From the NCBI RefSeq assembly GCF_039530225.1, contig NZ_BAAAOH010000001.1, positions 2,108,001 through 2,172,000 of the forward strand: a stretch of DNA of 64,000 nt, written 5' to 3'. The DNA comes from Microbacterium pumilum (GTDB taxonomy: Bacteria; Actinomycetota; Actinomycetes; Actinomycetales; Microbacteriaceae). The position numbers and the translations under genes are program-made. The notes under the pieces were generated by a model that was not told the origin of the DNA, ran no database searches, and saw nothing but the letters and a program-made list of their open reading frames with translations. Below, piece by piece: positions 1 through 11,932 of this stretch; the first letter of the stretch is position 1; every line of letters begins with the position of its first letter.

Positions 1-1006
1 CGAGGATCTCGCGCAGGCGCGTGGTGTCGGCGATGTTGTGCCGGATGTCCCCCAGCCGGTAGTTGCCCGACACGCGGGTCGGAACCTCGGTGCCGAACGC
101 CGCGAAGAGCGCCGCGACGACTTCGTTGACGGTGGTGGCGACGCCCGAGCCGACGTTGAACACCCCGCCCGCGGCATCCGGCATCGTGGCCGCGAGGAAC
201 GTGGCCTCGACGACATCGTCGATGTACACGAAGTCGCGGCTTTCGAGCCCGTCCTCGAAGATGTTGATCTCTTTGCCCTGGCGGATCAGGTTCGAGAAGA
301 TCGAGAGGATGCCGGTGTACGGGTTCTTGAGCGACTGACCGGGCCCGTAGACGTTCTGGTACCGCAGGGCGACGGGTTCGATCCCGACCGTGGGCGCGAC
401 CGTCATGATGAGCGATTCCTGCACCTGCTTGGTGATGCCGTACACGGACGACGGATGGAGCTTCGCGGTCTCGTCGGTCGGGATGACGCTCAGCGCGCCC
501 TCGCCGGCGATGTGCACCTCGAAGTCGCCCGCTGCCATGTCGGCGTCCGCGCGGTGGCCGGGGTACACCCTTTCGCCGGACGGCGTGAGGTACGCGCCCT
601 CGCCGTAGATCGATCGCGACGAGGCGACGACGATCCTCCGCACGTCGTGCGGCTCGTTCGCCAGCACATCGAGCAGCTTCGCCGTGCCCCCGATGTTCGC
701 CTCGGTGTAGCGGTCGATCTCGTACATCGACTGGCCGGTGCCGGTCTCGGCGGCCAGGTGCACGACGATCGTCGCGCCGGTGAGGGTCGATCGGAGGTCG
801 TCCGTGGACGTGACCGTGCCCTCAACCAGCGTCGCGACGCCGTCGAGGGATCGCACGAGGGGAGATGTGATTTCCGGGTGGTCGCCGTGGACCTGCGGGA
901 TCAGGGCGTCGAGCACCGTGACGGTGTGGCCGGCGTCGACGAAGCGGCGCGCCAGGCGGGTGCCGATGAAACCGGCACCGCCGGTGATGAGCACATGATC
1001 GGACAT
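1..1006 (-). CDS. NAD(P)-dependent nucleotide-sugar epimerase/dehydratase, C-terminus cut by left edge
   Basis: Extended short-chain dehydrogenase/reductase that should epimerise or dehydrate a nucleotide sugar in the cytoplasm. The frame runs off the left edge, leaving 335 residues of a family usually 310-360 long. It shows the nucleotide-binding glycine motif GGAGFIG at residues 9-15 and the catalytic pair Y189 and K193 (SVYGITK). The ATG at 1006 is supported by AGGAG eight bases upstream. It follows the glycosyltransferase at 1932-1042 by 35 bases on the same strand, so the two probably form one operon. A motif SSRSIYGEGAY and an insertion before the active site recall dTDP-L-rhamnose 4-epimerases, but the substrate cannot be read from sequence alone. 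Confidence 0.85.
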   Translation of the reverse strand, partial: MSDHVLITGGAGFIGTRLARRFVDAGHTVTVLDALIPQVHGDHPEITSPLVRSLDGVATLVEGTVTSTDDLRSTLTGATIVVHLAAETGTGQSMYEIDRYTEANIGGTAKLLDVLANEPHDVRRIVVASSRSIYGEGAYLTPSGERVYPGHRADADMAAGDFEVHIAGEGALSVIPTDETAKLHPSSVYGITKQVQESLIMTVAPTVGIEPVALRYQNVYGPGQSLKNPYTGILSIFSNLIRQGKEINIFEDGLESRDFVYIDDVVEATFLAATMPDAAGGVFNVGSGVATTVNEVVAALFAAFGTEVPTRVSGNYRLGDIRHNIADTTRLREIL

Positions 1007-1041
1007 GCGGGTGGCTCCTGGGGTGCGACCCGCGGGCGGGT

Positions 1042-1932
1042 TCAGAGGGCGACGATGTGCGCCAGCGTCGATTCTAACCCGGCGCGGTTTCGCCCCCGAA
1101 GGACCTTGGGGAGCTCCGTGACGGCGTGCAGTCGCGACATCACCCTCGCACGGGCGGCGCGCGCCGTGCGCGTCCAGCCCCGTACGGCCGCGAGCCGTCG
1201 CGCCTGCGCGTAGTACATGCGCTCGTCGCGGAAGCGCCTGCCGTCGAGCAGCGTCTTCTGCGACGCGCTTCCACCGTGTCGGCGATACGAGAACGCCACC
1301 ACGGGGTTGTACGCGAGCGTTCCTCCCTCGAAGGCGATGTCCATGAGCAGGGCGAGGTCCTGGATGATCGGCAGGCCCTCGCGGAAGTCGATGCGCTTGA
1401 GGGTCGACGTGCGGAACGCGAGCGAGGGCCAGTACAGCCAGTCGCCGCGGATGAGGCTCGTCGCCATCCGCTCTCCGGTGAGCACCGCGATGCCGCTGCC
1501 CCCGCGCGGCGCCAGGATCCCCTGCTTCACGCGATCCGCGAGCGGCGTCACGACGGTGCCGTGCTCGTCGATGACCTGCACCCCCGGCTGGATGACGTCC
1601 GCCTCGGGGACGTTCGCGATCGTGCGGGTGATGACGTCGACGTAGTCGGGGTGCATCAGGTCGTCGCAGCCGAGGATCGCGATGTACTCGGTCGTCGCGC
1701 GCCTGATCGCCTCCCGGTAGTTCTCGGTGATGCCGAGGTTGACCTCGTTGCGCAGATACGAGATGCGCGGGTCGGTGAGCGCAGCGAAATAAGCTGGGAC
1801 GGCGTCATCCGGATAGCAGTCGTCTATCACGATGAGCCGCCAGGCCGGATTGCGCTGCGCCAGCACGGAGTCGACGGTCTCGTAGAGCAGGGCGGGCTCG
1901 CCCCAGAAGGGCACGAAGATCTCGAGAGTCAT
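1042..1932 (-). CDS. Glycosyltransferase family 2
   Basis: Predicted GT-A fold transferase of 296 residues that adds a sugar from a nucleotide donor during surface polysaccharide synthesis. The N-terminus has the typical opening strand (IFVPFWGEPALL), a nucleotide-binding IDDC at residues 36-39, and the metal-binding GCDD at 88-91. The C-terminal 60 residues are basic and lack an obvious membrane segment, so it is probably cytoplasmic or peripherally bound. The ATG at 1932 is chosen because homology begins there; a longer upstream extension in the same frame is Arg/Pro-rich and overlaps the divergent glf leader. Acceptor and donor are unknown. Confidence 0.85.
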   Translation of the reverse strand: MTLEIFVPFWGEPALLYETVDSVLAQRNPAWRLIVIDDCYPDDAVPAYFAALTDPRISYLRNEVNLGITENYREAIRRATTEYIAILGCDDLMHPDYVDVITRTIANVPEADVIQPGVQVIDEHGTVVTPLADRVKQGILAPRGGSGIAVLTGERMATSLIRGDWLYWPSLAFRTSTLKRIDFREGLPIIQDLALLMDIAFEGGTLAYNPVVAFSYRRHGGSASQKTLLDGRRFRDERMYYAQARRLAAVRGWTRTARAARARVMSRLHAVTELPKVLRGRNRAGLESTLAHIVAL

Positions 1933-1941
1933 GGCGGTTCC

Positions 1942-1947
1942 AGCGTA
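1942..1947 (-). promoter_or_regulatory. Candidate -10 element of the GT2/epimerase operon
   Basis: On the minus strand TACGCT lies nine bases before the ATG at 1932, so a transcript would have only a very short leader. No convincing -35 box is seen. Confidence 0.35.
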
Positions 1948-1948
1948 G

Positions 1949-3244
<1,296 letters not shown>

Positions 3245-3255
3245 CCCGCGCACCA

Positions 3256-3261
3256 TAGACT
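3256..3261 (+). promoter_or_regulatory. Candidate leaderless -10 element for the exporter permease
   Basis: TAGACT ends seven bases before the GTG start at 3269, the spacing expected if transcription begins at the start codon. It could give the exporter genes expression independent of glf. No clear -35 box is seen. Confidence 0.45.
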
Positions 3262-3268
3262 CGCCATC

Positions 3269-4059
3269 GTGACCACCGCCACTGTCGGCGCTCCGGGTTC
3301 TCCGCAGCGCTATTTCCACTCGCTGTGGCTGCTGTCCGCGCGTGATCTCAGGGTGCGGTACTCGACGAGCGCGCTGGGCTATCTGTGGTCGGTGCTCGAT
3401 CCGCTCGTGATGAGCGCGATCTACTGGTTCGTCTTCACGCAGATCTTCGATCGCAGCGCGGGCGAGCAGCCGTACATCGTCTTCCTGATCAGCGCGCTGC
3501 TGCCGTGGGGCTGGTTCAACTCATCCGTCTCCGACTTCACGCGGGCGTTCAACAAGGACGCCCGGCTGGTCCGGTCGACGGCGATTCCCCGATCCATCTG
3601 GGTCAACCGGATCGTGCTGAGCAAGGGGATCGAGTTCATCTTCTCGATCCCCGTCCTTGTGCTGTTCGCCATCCTCGGCGGAGCGCAGGTCGGCTGGGGC
3701 ATCCTGCTCTTTCCCGTGGGCATGCTGCTGCAGGTGATGCTGCTCGTCGGGCTCGGACTGCTCGTGGCGCCGCTGTGCGTGCTCTACACCGACCTCGAGC
3801 GCACGACCGCGCTGATCCTGCGCGCCCTCTTCTATGCATCCCCGGTCATCTACGGCATCTACGATCTGCCGGCCGCCCTCCACCAGGTCGCCGCATTCAA
3901 CCCGCTGTTCGGCATCTTCACGCTGTACCGCGTGGGATTCTTCCCGGATCAGTGGGACGGGTTCGCGGTCATCGTGGCCGCCCTCATGAGCGTGGGCTTC
4001 CTGGCGCTCGGGGTCTTCACGTTCCGCCGGCTCGAACGACCCGTCCTCAAGGAGCTGTG

Positions 4060-4060
<1 letters not shown>
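3269..4060 (+). CDS. ABC-2 type polysaccharide exporter, permease (Wzm-like)
   Basis: Membrane subunit of a two-component ABC exporter that moves a completed lipid-linked polysaccharide across the cytoplasmic membrane. The 263-residue protein has about six hydrophobic segments. It carries the family N-terminus (LSARDLRVRYSTSALGYLWSVLDPL), which places an amphipathic interface helix before the first membrane segment. The GTG start is preceded by a TAGACT element but no Shine-Dalgarno sequence. The stop codon overlaps the ATG of the ATPase gene (TGATG). Next to glf it resembles the galactan exporter permease of mycobacteria; that the cargo is a galactofuranan is inference. Confidence 0.92.
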
Positions 4061-4799
<739 letters not shown>

Positions 4800-4803
<4 letters not shown>

Positions 4804-6866
4804 GTATGACGACCGTGACGAGAGCGCAGCTGCGAGCAGCGTCGCCTCGCCGCTCACCCCAGCGCATCCGAGAGATCGACGGGCTGCGGGGCGTGGCGCT
4901 CACAATGGTCGTGCTGTTCCACCTGTTCGGGCACGGCAGGGTCAGCGGTGGCGTGGACGTCTTCCTCGTCGTGTCGGGATTTCTGATCACCATGTCGCTC
5001 GCGTCGAGCGTGCACGCGGGACGCAGTCTGGACCTGGCGCGACGGTGGGGACGGATCTTCACACGGCTGGCTCCTGCCGCCGCCGTCACCCTTGTCTTCG
5101 TGCTGCTTCTCACGATGACCGTCCTGCCGCCATGGACCCGCGAGCAGAACCTGGGCGAGGTCATCGCATCGGCGCTGTATGTCGAGAACTGGCAGCTCAT
5201 CTCCTCGCAGCTCGCGTACAACGCGGCGGGCCCCCTCACCAGTCCGGTGCAGCATTTCTGGTCGCTCGCGATCCAGGCGCAGTTCTTCATCGCCCTGCCC
5301 CTCGCGGTGGCGCTGATCGTGCGCATCGCCCGATCGCCCGCCGCATCCTTGCGCATCGTCTGGATCGTCCTCGGGATCGCGACCGGAGCCTCATTCCTGT
5401 ACGCCGCCTGGCTGAACGGCACCAGTCCCGACATCGCGTACTTCAGCTCGTTCACGCGGCTATGGGAGCTCGGCCTCGGTGCGCTCATGGCCGGCCTGGT
5501 GCTTCGCGGGCTGCGGTTGCCGGGGGTGCTCGGTGCGGTGGCGGGATGGATCGGCCTCGCCCTGGTGGTCGGCAGCGGCTGGTTCGTCGACGGCGCCCAG
5601 GCGTTTCCGGGACCACTTGCCCTCATCCCCGTGCTCGGAGCGGCGCTGGTGATCGCGGCTTCGGGCGGTCGCTCGCGCGGATCGGTTGCCACGGTGCTCG
5701 GCGCGAGGCCGCTCGTCGCACTCGACAGGGTGTCGTACCCGCTGTACCTCTGGCACTGGCCGATCCTCATCGCCTTTCTGGCCATCGTCGGTCGAGACAC
5801 CGTCGGCGTGATGGATGCCGTGATCATCCTGTCGATCTCGATCCTCGCCGCTCTCGCGACACGGCGGTTCGTCTCGCGGCCCGTGGAGCAGTGGGCGTTT
5901 GCGCGTCCGCGATCGCAGGCATCGCTCATCACGCCGGTCGTGGCGATCGGGACGGTCGTCGTCCTTGCTTTTGCTCTGCTGATTCCCCAGACTGCCGCGG
6001 CCCGGGAGGAGGATTGGGATGCCGCCTCGCCGTGCTTCGGCGCGGCGGCGATGGACCCCGCTCAGGCGGCGTGCGCGGACGCGGTGCCCACTGAGCTCGT
6101 ACCGGGCTTCGCTGCACTCAGCAAGGACGACGACAATCGCTCGGGCTGCTGGGCCAGCGACGGCATGAAGGAAGTCCACGTCTGCACGCTCGGCGTCGAG
6201 GAGGGCTATTCGCGACACCTGATCGCGGTGGGCGACTCGCACAACAACACGCTGATCGGGGCGTACGCGCGCATCGCCCTGGAGAACGGCTGGCGGATCG
6301 ACGTCGCCGGCCGTGGTGGCTGCTATTGGACGACGGCGACCCAGCGGCAGTCGAGTCCGGTGGAAGCCGACGAATGCCGCAATTGGACAGCCGACCTGAC
6401 TGCCCGCATCCAGGCGATGCCCGACCTCGACGCGATCATCGTGACCCATTCGAGTGCCGCGCCGCTATCGGTGCCCGAGGGCGCCGATGCCGACGAGTAT
6501 CGCGTGCAGGGCCTGGTCGAGGCCTGGTCGACGAGACCCGCCGGGGTGCCCATCATCGCGATCCGCGACAACCCGATCTTCCCGAAGTCGGCGCTCGAGT
6601 GCGCACTAGATGTCGACACCGCGCTGCGGGGCGGCTGCGCCGTGCCCCGCGACGAGGCTCTGCACGACGACGGTACGAGAGAAGCGGTGGCGCGGGACGC
6701 GAATGCGACTCTCATCGACCTGACGGATTACATGTGCGCGCCCGCCCAGTGTTCCATCGCCGTCGGCGGGGTCCTCGTGGTGCGCGATGGCAGGCATCTC
6801 ACAGCGACCTTCGCCCACACCCTCGCGCCGTACCTGAGCAGGGCCCTTGTCGAAGCCTTGGACTGA
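4800..6866 (+). CDS. OafA-like membrane O-acyltransferase with C-terminal SGNH domain (1 of 3)
   Basis: Predicted to move an acyl group across the membrane and place it on a surface glycan. Residues about 20-390 form the multi-span acyltransferase-3 domain, starting with EIDGLRGVALTMVVLFH. The C-terminal SGNH hydrolase-like domain has GDSH at 478-481 and the matching DGRH at 663-666, so its Ser-Asp-His site looks intact. In the membrane domain the usual SLSVEEQFY is replaced by SLAIQAQFF (residues 155-163), unlike both paralogues here. GTG at 4800 overlaps the ATPase stop (GTGA); ATG at 4806 is an alternative start. The acyl group is unknown. Confidence 0.9.
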
Positions 6867-6896
6867 CACGGCGTTTCACGCGACCTGACGCGCCTG

Positions 6897-8987
6897 TCAT
6901 CCCTTCGCGGCGAGGATCTCGGCGATGCGATCGCCGAGGAACGGCGCGACGGTGTCGGCATACGTGCCGGTGAGATGCCGGCCGTCACGGTAGACGATCA
7001 CGCTGCCCACCACGGCAGGGCACGTATCCGCGGTGCAGTAGAGATCCGTCAGATCTATGACCGCGGCATTCGGTGTCTGAGCCGCCGCATCGGCGATGCC
7101 GTCCGGCAGAAGAGCATCGGCCCGAGGGATGGCGCAGTCCGCAGCATCCGGAACCTCACTCGCCGCCACGCAGCCCGGAGTCGTCTTCGGGAGCATCGGG
7201 TTGTCGACGAGCGCGATCACCGGGACGTTGAGGTCGGGCCGCGCCGACCACGCCTCGGTCATTCCCGCGACGATGAGCTCGTAGGGGTCGGTGCCGGCCG
7301 GGGCAGCGACTTCTGTCGTCGCGGGCCGGCGCGCCTTGGTGACGACGATGGCATCGACGTCTGCTCGCTCGCCGATGTCCGCCACGACGTTCTCACGCCA
7401 CTGCGTGCAGATCGCGGTCAGTGCCTCGGTGGGTGCTACGAGCGTCGCGGTCGACCAGTAGCAGCCGGCGCGGCCGGTGATGTCGATGCGCCAGTTGTGC
7501 TCGTTCGCGATGCGCTCGTATGCGCCGACCAGCGAGTTGCTGTGCGAATCGCCGACCGCGAGGAGGTGCTTGTCGTAGCCGGATGCAGGTCCGACCGAGC
7601 ACCAATTGACCGTCGCATCCTCGCCGCGCGACCAGCACTCGCTGCGGTTGCCGTCGTCGTTCGGGAGGTCGGCGGGGTTCGGAACGAGAACGCCGTCGAG
7701 ATCGGGGTTCGTGCAGTCGAGCGCGAGCGCTTCCGCGCCGAAGCAATCCGGACTGCCATCCGCGATCTCCTGGGCGACCACCGCCTCGCGGGCGGTCTCG
7801 CGGGCGTTCACAGTGAGGGCGACCGCCGGAACGGCCAGCGTCACCACCATCGCGAGGATCATCCACAGCGCCACGACGCGCGGGCGCGCCGTGCCGAGCA
7901 GGCGAGGCGAGAAGCGGATGCGGTTCTCCCACTGCTCGGTGGAGAGCCAGGCGATGAAGATCGTCGCGACGAGGATCGCCGTCTTCTCGATGGTCGTGAG
8001 CGGGTGCCCTGTCACGTACGGGAGAAGCACGATCGGAGGCCAGTGCCAGAGGTACACCGCGTATGAGATCCCACCCACGAACGCGACAGGCCGGAAGGCG
8101 CCCACCGCATCGGCGAAGGTGCGGCTGCCTGCCCAGATCACGGCTGCGGTGCCGAGCACCGGAAGCGCCGCGGCATAGCCGGGGAAGGGGGTCGCTGGAC
8201 CGTAGAAGACGACCGCAGCGACGATCGCCGCGAGCCCGGCCGCCGCGACCACGCTGCGCACGACCACGGACCGCATCGCCGGCAGCGCGACGATCAGGGC
8301 GCCCGCGCCGAACTCCCATGCCCGGGTCAGTGTCGAGAAGTAGGCGGAGTTGGCCGACCAATAGGTGAGCCAGACGCTGTAGCCGAATGACGCGACGGTG
8401 AGCACGGCGATCGCAGCGAGCGACGTGCGGCGCACCGGCCAGCGTCGCCACCGAGCGATCGCCAGAGTCGCGAGGAGCACCAGCGGCAGGGCGATGTAGA
8501 ACTGCTCCTCGACCGAGAGCGTCCAGAAGTGCTGGACGGGGGAGGCCAGGTTGTCGGCGGCCATGTAGTCGACGGCGTTGTTGGCGAGCAGCCAGTTCTC
8601 CACGTACAGCGTCGAGGCGATGACCTCGGACAGGAACTGATTCCACAGCAGTCTCGGCACGACGACCACGGTCACGATGGCCACGACGGTCAGCACCAGC
8701 AGCGAGGCGGGCAGCAGCCGCTTCGCGCGTCGCGCCCAGAAGCGTGCGACGCCGATGTGACCCGTCGACTCCACCTCGCGGAGCAGGTGTGAGGTGATCA
8801 GGAACCCGCTGATGACGAAGAAGACGTCGACCCCGACGAATCCGCCGGTGAGGCGCGTCGGCCACAGGTGGAACAGGAGCACCGACAGGACGGCCAGCGC
8901 TCGCAGGCCTTGGATGTCGGGCCGAAGATCCTTCGACTCCTGCTTCCTGACCGGCGGCGCTTCGAGGCTCACCGCCGCGGGGCTCAC
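6897..8987 (-). CDS. OafA-like membrane O-acyltransferase with C-terminal SGNH domain (2 of 3)
   Basis: Glycan O-acyltransferase of 696 residues with an N-terminal acyltransferase-3 domain (IQGLRALAVLSVLLFHLWP) and an intact TLSVEEQFY motif. The C-terminal SGNH domain has GDSH at residues 479-482 and DGRH near the end. Its SGNH half is strikingly similar to that of the 4800-6866 protein (both share ..NWRID or ..GWRID followed by a CYW motif), so the two arose by duplication. The GTG start at 8987 overlaps the stop of the upstream DUF2142-like gene as GTGA. Its 3' end converges on the first paralogue with a gap of 30 bases. Confidence 0.92.
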   Translation of the reverse strand: MSPAAVSLEAPPVRKQESKDLRPDIQGLRALAVLSVLLFHLWPTRLTGGFVGVDVFFVISGFLITSHLLREVESTGHIGVARFWARRAKRLLPASLLVLTVVAIVTVVVVPRLLWNQFLSEVIASTLYVENWLLANNAVDYMAADNLASPVQHFWTLSVEEQFYIALPLVLLATLAIARWRRWPVRRTSLAAIAVLTVASFGYSVWLTYWSANSAYFSTLTRAWEFGAGALIVALPAMRSVVVRSVVAAAGLAAIVAAVVFYGPATPFPGYAAALPVLGTAAVIWAGSRTFADAVGAFRPVAFVGGISYAVYLWHWPPIVLLPYVTGHPLTTIEKTAILVATIFIAWLSTEQWENRIRFSPRLLGTARPRVVALWMILAMVVTLAVPAVALTVNARETAREAVVAQEIADGSPDCFGAEALALDCTNPDLDGVLVPNPADLPNDDGNRSECWSRGEDATVNWCSVGPASGYDKHLLAVGDSHSNSLVGAYERIANEHNWRIDITGRAGCYWSTATLVAPTEALTAICTQWRENVVADIGERADVDAIVVTKARRPATTEVAAPAGTDPYELIVAGMTEAWSARPDLNVPVIALVDNPMLPKTTPGCVAASEVPDAADCAIPRADALLPDGIADAAAQTPNAAVIDLTDLYCTADTCPAVVGSVIVYRDGRHLTGTYADTVAPFLGDRIAEILAAKG

Positions 8988-10594
8988 GTCGCGGCCTCGA
9001 CCAGTGGGACGGAAGCTTCGGGCGTGGTCGCGGGACGAATCGCAATCCAGGTCATGCCCGCGCCCACCAGGAGCAACACCCCGTACACGGCGGGCACGAC
9101 GAGCGTGACCGCCGGCGGAGTCGATGCCATGTCGAGCAGGGGGCGCACTCCGGAACGCCATGCGGACCAGTTGTCGGAGGCGTAGAAGAAGACGTACGCC
9201 ACGGCCAGGCCGAAGAACGACATGAAGGTCGAGACGATCACGATCGCCCGGCCGAACGCGACTCGAGCGGCGGCCTCCCGGACGATGTTCGATGCTCCGA
9301 GCGCACCCAGCGCGACCAGCGCGACGATCACCGGGTAGAAATAACGCCCATGGAGCCCGCGGAACTCGGACGTGTCGGCGTATGTCGCCCAGCTCACCCG
9401 GAACAGGAGCAGGAGGCTGACGGCGATCGGTGACGCCACGATGAGCGCATCGACGATGCGCTCGCGCCGACGGAAGATTCCGACCAGCACGACGAGAAGG
9501 CACGTGACAGTGAGCACGTCGACGAGGATCTGGGGGAGCGGTGCGTTCACGCGACCGAACCAACCCCAGAACGACGTGGCTGTGACCCGCCAGACCTCCT
9601 CGACGTAGTCGGGCAGACTCGGCCCTTGACCTGCGGGCCACTGTTTGTCGCTGAGGGTATAGCCATAGGGCTGCAGCGTGCCGAACAGAGCGAGATTGCG
9701 CAGCCACCACCACTGCCCGAAGACGAAAGCGATCAGCAACGGCCACACCGTCTGCCAGATGCGTGGGCCGAGCTGCGCCGGCCGGCCCCGTCCGAAGAAC
9801 AGCACGAGCACGACGAGCGGTGCCAGTGAGATCAGCGTGCCCTTCGCGAGTCCGGCGAGGCCGAATGCAGCGGCAAGACCGATCAGGGTGAGCAGTCGCC
9901 GATCGCCCGTGAGCACTCGCACGGCCAGCCAGATCACGACGGACCCCATCAGAATCGCAGGAGTGTCGTTGTTGGCGACTCCCAGCATCTGGGCGAGCCC
10001 GGGGACTGCGAAGGGCACCATGGCGGCCACCGTCGCCATCCGCTCCGAGCGTGTGAATCGCCTGATGGTGTTCCAGGTGAGCCAGATCAGCGGCGCGGCG
10101 AGAATCGCTCCGAGCAGCCGCATCGAAAGGAGTGCGACATCCCAACGTAGATCGTCGCCGCCGAGCGCCGCGATCAGGCCACCGGCGATCATGTAATAGG
10201 GCGGCGGATGCTGGGTCATCTGGTCGAGTGTGTCGCTCGCTCCGGGAAACTGCTCGCGCAGTTCGCCGATGGTGCTGCGCTCGTCGTGAGGGATTGCCCG
10301 TTCCCCGCCGAGCTGCTGCACGAACTCAGGTCGCAGGGCCTCACCCGGATCCGGCCAGTCGAAACCCTGCGACATCCGCAGGGCGCTGGAGAAGTGCGCA
10401 CTCTCGTCCGGCGCAAGGAGCTGCGGCGTGAGGATGCTCCACGTCGCGCAGAGAAGAACGAATGCCGCGGTGAGCACCCAGACCGAGATCGGAGTGCGAA
10501 CGCGTCCTTCGGTGCCGGAATCGTAAAACGTCCTGCGTCGCTGGGTGGTCGAATCAAGGTGACCGCCTGCCACAGAGGGCATGCTGTCTCCCAT
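8984..10594 (-). CDS. DUF2142/GT-C-like polytopic membrane protein (1 of 2)
   Basis: Integral membrane protein of 536 residues with roughly a dozen hydrophobic segments. After the first segment comes a short extracytoplasmic loop carrying APDESAHF, then QHPPPYY and later NND. An acidic motif of this type in loop 1 is characteristic of GT-C glycosyltransferases that use polyprenyl-phosphate sugars. The protein at 20030-21622 shares all of these motifs. The ATG at 10594 has GAGGAG nine bases upstream and is preferred to the ATG at 10618. It is coupled to the acyltransferase gene downstream. A role in adding a sugar to the exported glycan is inference. Confidence 0.75.
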   Translation of the reverse strand: MGDSMPSVAGGHLDSTTQRRRTFYDSGTEGRVRTPISVWVLTAAFVLLCATWSILTPQLLAPDESAHFSSALRMSQGFDWPDPGEALRPEFVQQLGGERAIPHDERSTIGELREQFPGASDTLDQMTQHPPPYYMIAGGLIAALGGDDLRWDVALLSMRLLGAILAAPLIWLTWNTIRRFTRSERMATVAAMVPFAVPGLAQMLGVANNDTPAILMGSVVIWLAVRVLTGDRRLLTLIGLAAAFGLAGLAKGTLISLAPLVVLVLFFGRGRPAQLGPRIWQTVWPLLIAFVFGQWWWLRNLALFGTLQPYGYTLSDKQWPAGQGPSLPDYVEEVWRVTATSFWGWFGRVNAPLPQILVDVLTVTCLLVVLVGIFRRRERIVDALIVASPIAVSLLLLFRVSWATYADTSEFRGLHGRYFYPVIVALVALGALGASNIVREAAARVAFGRAIVIVSTFMSFFGLAVAYVFFYASDNWSAWRSGVRPLLDMASTPPAVTLVVPAVYGVLLLVGAGMTWIAIRPATTPEASVPLVEAAT

Positions 10595-10729
10595 CGACCT
10601 CGGCTCCTCAACATCCATAGTACGCAGTGGCGGCCGATCGCCCTGACGCAGGCCGCTCGCCTGTGGGATGCCGCGCACCGTCGATCTGCGACGCGCAGGC
10701 TCCACACAGGGTCGCTCGGACCGCTCCAG

Positions 10730-10735
10730 TAGAAT
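10730..10735 (+). promoter_or_regulatory. Candidate -10 element upstream of the GT2/acyltransferase operon
   Basis: TAGAAT is found in the 231-base divergent gap 10595-10825. It would give a leader of about 85 bases for the gene at 10826. No clear -35 box is seen and nothing else is recognised in the gap. Confidence 0.3.
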
Positions 10736-10825
10736 GGCCGGAGCCGGTTGACCGCCCTCATCACGGCAACACGGCGTCGCGGGCATGAGTGGGTCCCTCC
10801 CACCCCCGGAATAACGGAAAGTCTC

Positions 10826-11932
10826 ATGCGCATCTTCATCCAGATCCCCTGCCTCAATGAAGAGGCGACGTTGCCGTCTGTTCTCGCCGGGATTCCGAAG
10901 CAGATCGACGGCATCGATGAGATCCACATCCTGGTGATCGATGACGGCTCTTCCGACAAGACCGTCCAGGTGGCGCGCGAACTGGGCGTCGAGCACTTCG
11001 TGTTCCACACCCGGAACATGGGGCTGGCTCGCTCGTTCCGGGATGGGGTCGACTACGCGCTGCAGCACGGCGCCGACATCGTGATCAACACCGATGGCGA
11101 CAATCAGTATCCGCAGGAGCGGATCGCCGACCTCGTACAGCCGATCCTCCGCGGCGAGGCTGACATCGTGATCGGCGATCGGCAGACGAAGACGATCGAG
11201 CACTTCTCGCCGTTCAAGAAGGTCATGCAGGGTGTGGGCAGCGGCGTGGTGAACTTCGCCGCGGAGACCGATCTGCCCGACGCAGCAAGTGGCTTCCGCG
11301 CCTATTCGCGCGAGTCGCTCATCCGCCTCAACGTCGTGACGCAGTTCAGCTACTGCATGGAGACGATCATCCAGGCGGGCAACAAGCGACTGCGCATCGC
11401 GAGCGTGCCGATCAAGACCAATCCGAAGACGCGCGAGTCCCGGTTGTTCAAGAACATCTTCCAGCACATGGGCCGCTCGGGGCAGGCGATCGCGCGCAGC
11501 TATGTGATGTTCAAACCGCACGCGGTCTTCCTGACGCTCGCGGTCATCTTCGCGATCGGCGCCGCGATCCCGTTCACCCGGTTCGCGGTCCTCAGCTGGC
11601 TGGGCATCGCGGGCGACCACATCCAGTCGCTCATCTTCGGGTCCGCCATGCTCGTCGGCGCGCTCCTTTCGATCGCGCTCCTGGTGATCTCAGACATGCT
11701 GCGGACGAACCGCACGCTCATGGAGGATGCGCTCGAGCGGATCAAGCTGATCCAGTACGCCCCTGATCGCATCCTCGACCCCAACCTCGTGAGCGCGGCG
11801 GACGCTGCGCGGCATCCGTCTCTGCCGGTCAGCATCGACGCCGTCGCGACCGCTCATGCAGTCACGTCGCCCGTCCCCATCGCCGTCGAGGCGCGATCGC
11901 CGTCGCAGACGGTGGCGCGCTCGGCGCAATGA
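10826..11932 (+). CDS. Polyprenyl-phosphate glycosyltransferase-like GT2 with C-terminal membrane anchor
   Basis: GT-A family 2 enzyme of 368 residues resembling dolichol/undecaprenyl-phosphate sugar synthases. It opens with IFIQIPCLNEEATLPSVL, has VIDDGSSD for nucleotide binding and NTDGDNQY for metal and donor binding, and ends with two hydrophobic segments (about residues 228-302). It would charge polyprenyl phosphate with a sugar for later use outside the membrane by GT-C enzymes, such as the DUF2142-like proteins nearby; that link is inference. GGAAAG precedes the ATG closely. The tail of about 40 residues is Ala/Val-rich. Its stop overlaps the acyltransferase start (ATGA). Confidence 0.85.
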   Translation: MRIFIQIPCLNEEATLPSVLAGIPKQIDGIDEIHILVIDDGSSDKTVQVARELGVEHFVFHTRNMGLARSFRDGVDYALQHGADIVINTDGDNQYPQERIADLVQPILRGEADIVIGDRQTKTIEHFSPFKKVMQGVGSGVVNFAAETDLPDAASGFRAYSRESLIRLNVVTQFSYCMETIIQAGNKRLRIASVPIKTNPKTRESRLFKNIFQHMGRSGQAIARSYVMFKPHAVFLTLAVIFAIGAAIPFTRFAVLSWLGIAGDHIQSLIFGSAMLVGALLSIALLVISDMLRTNRTLMEDALERIKLIQYAPDRILDPNLVSAADAARHPSLPVSIDAVATAHAVTSPVPIAVEARSPSQTVARSAQ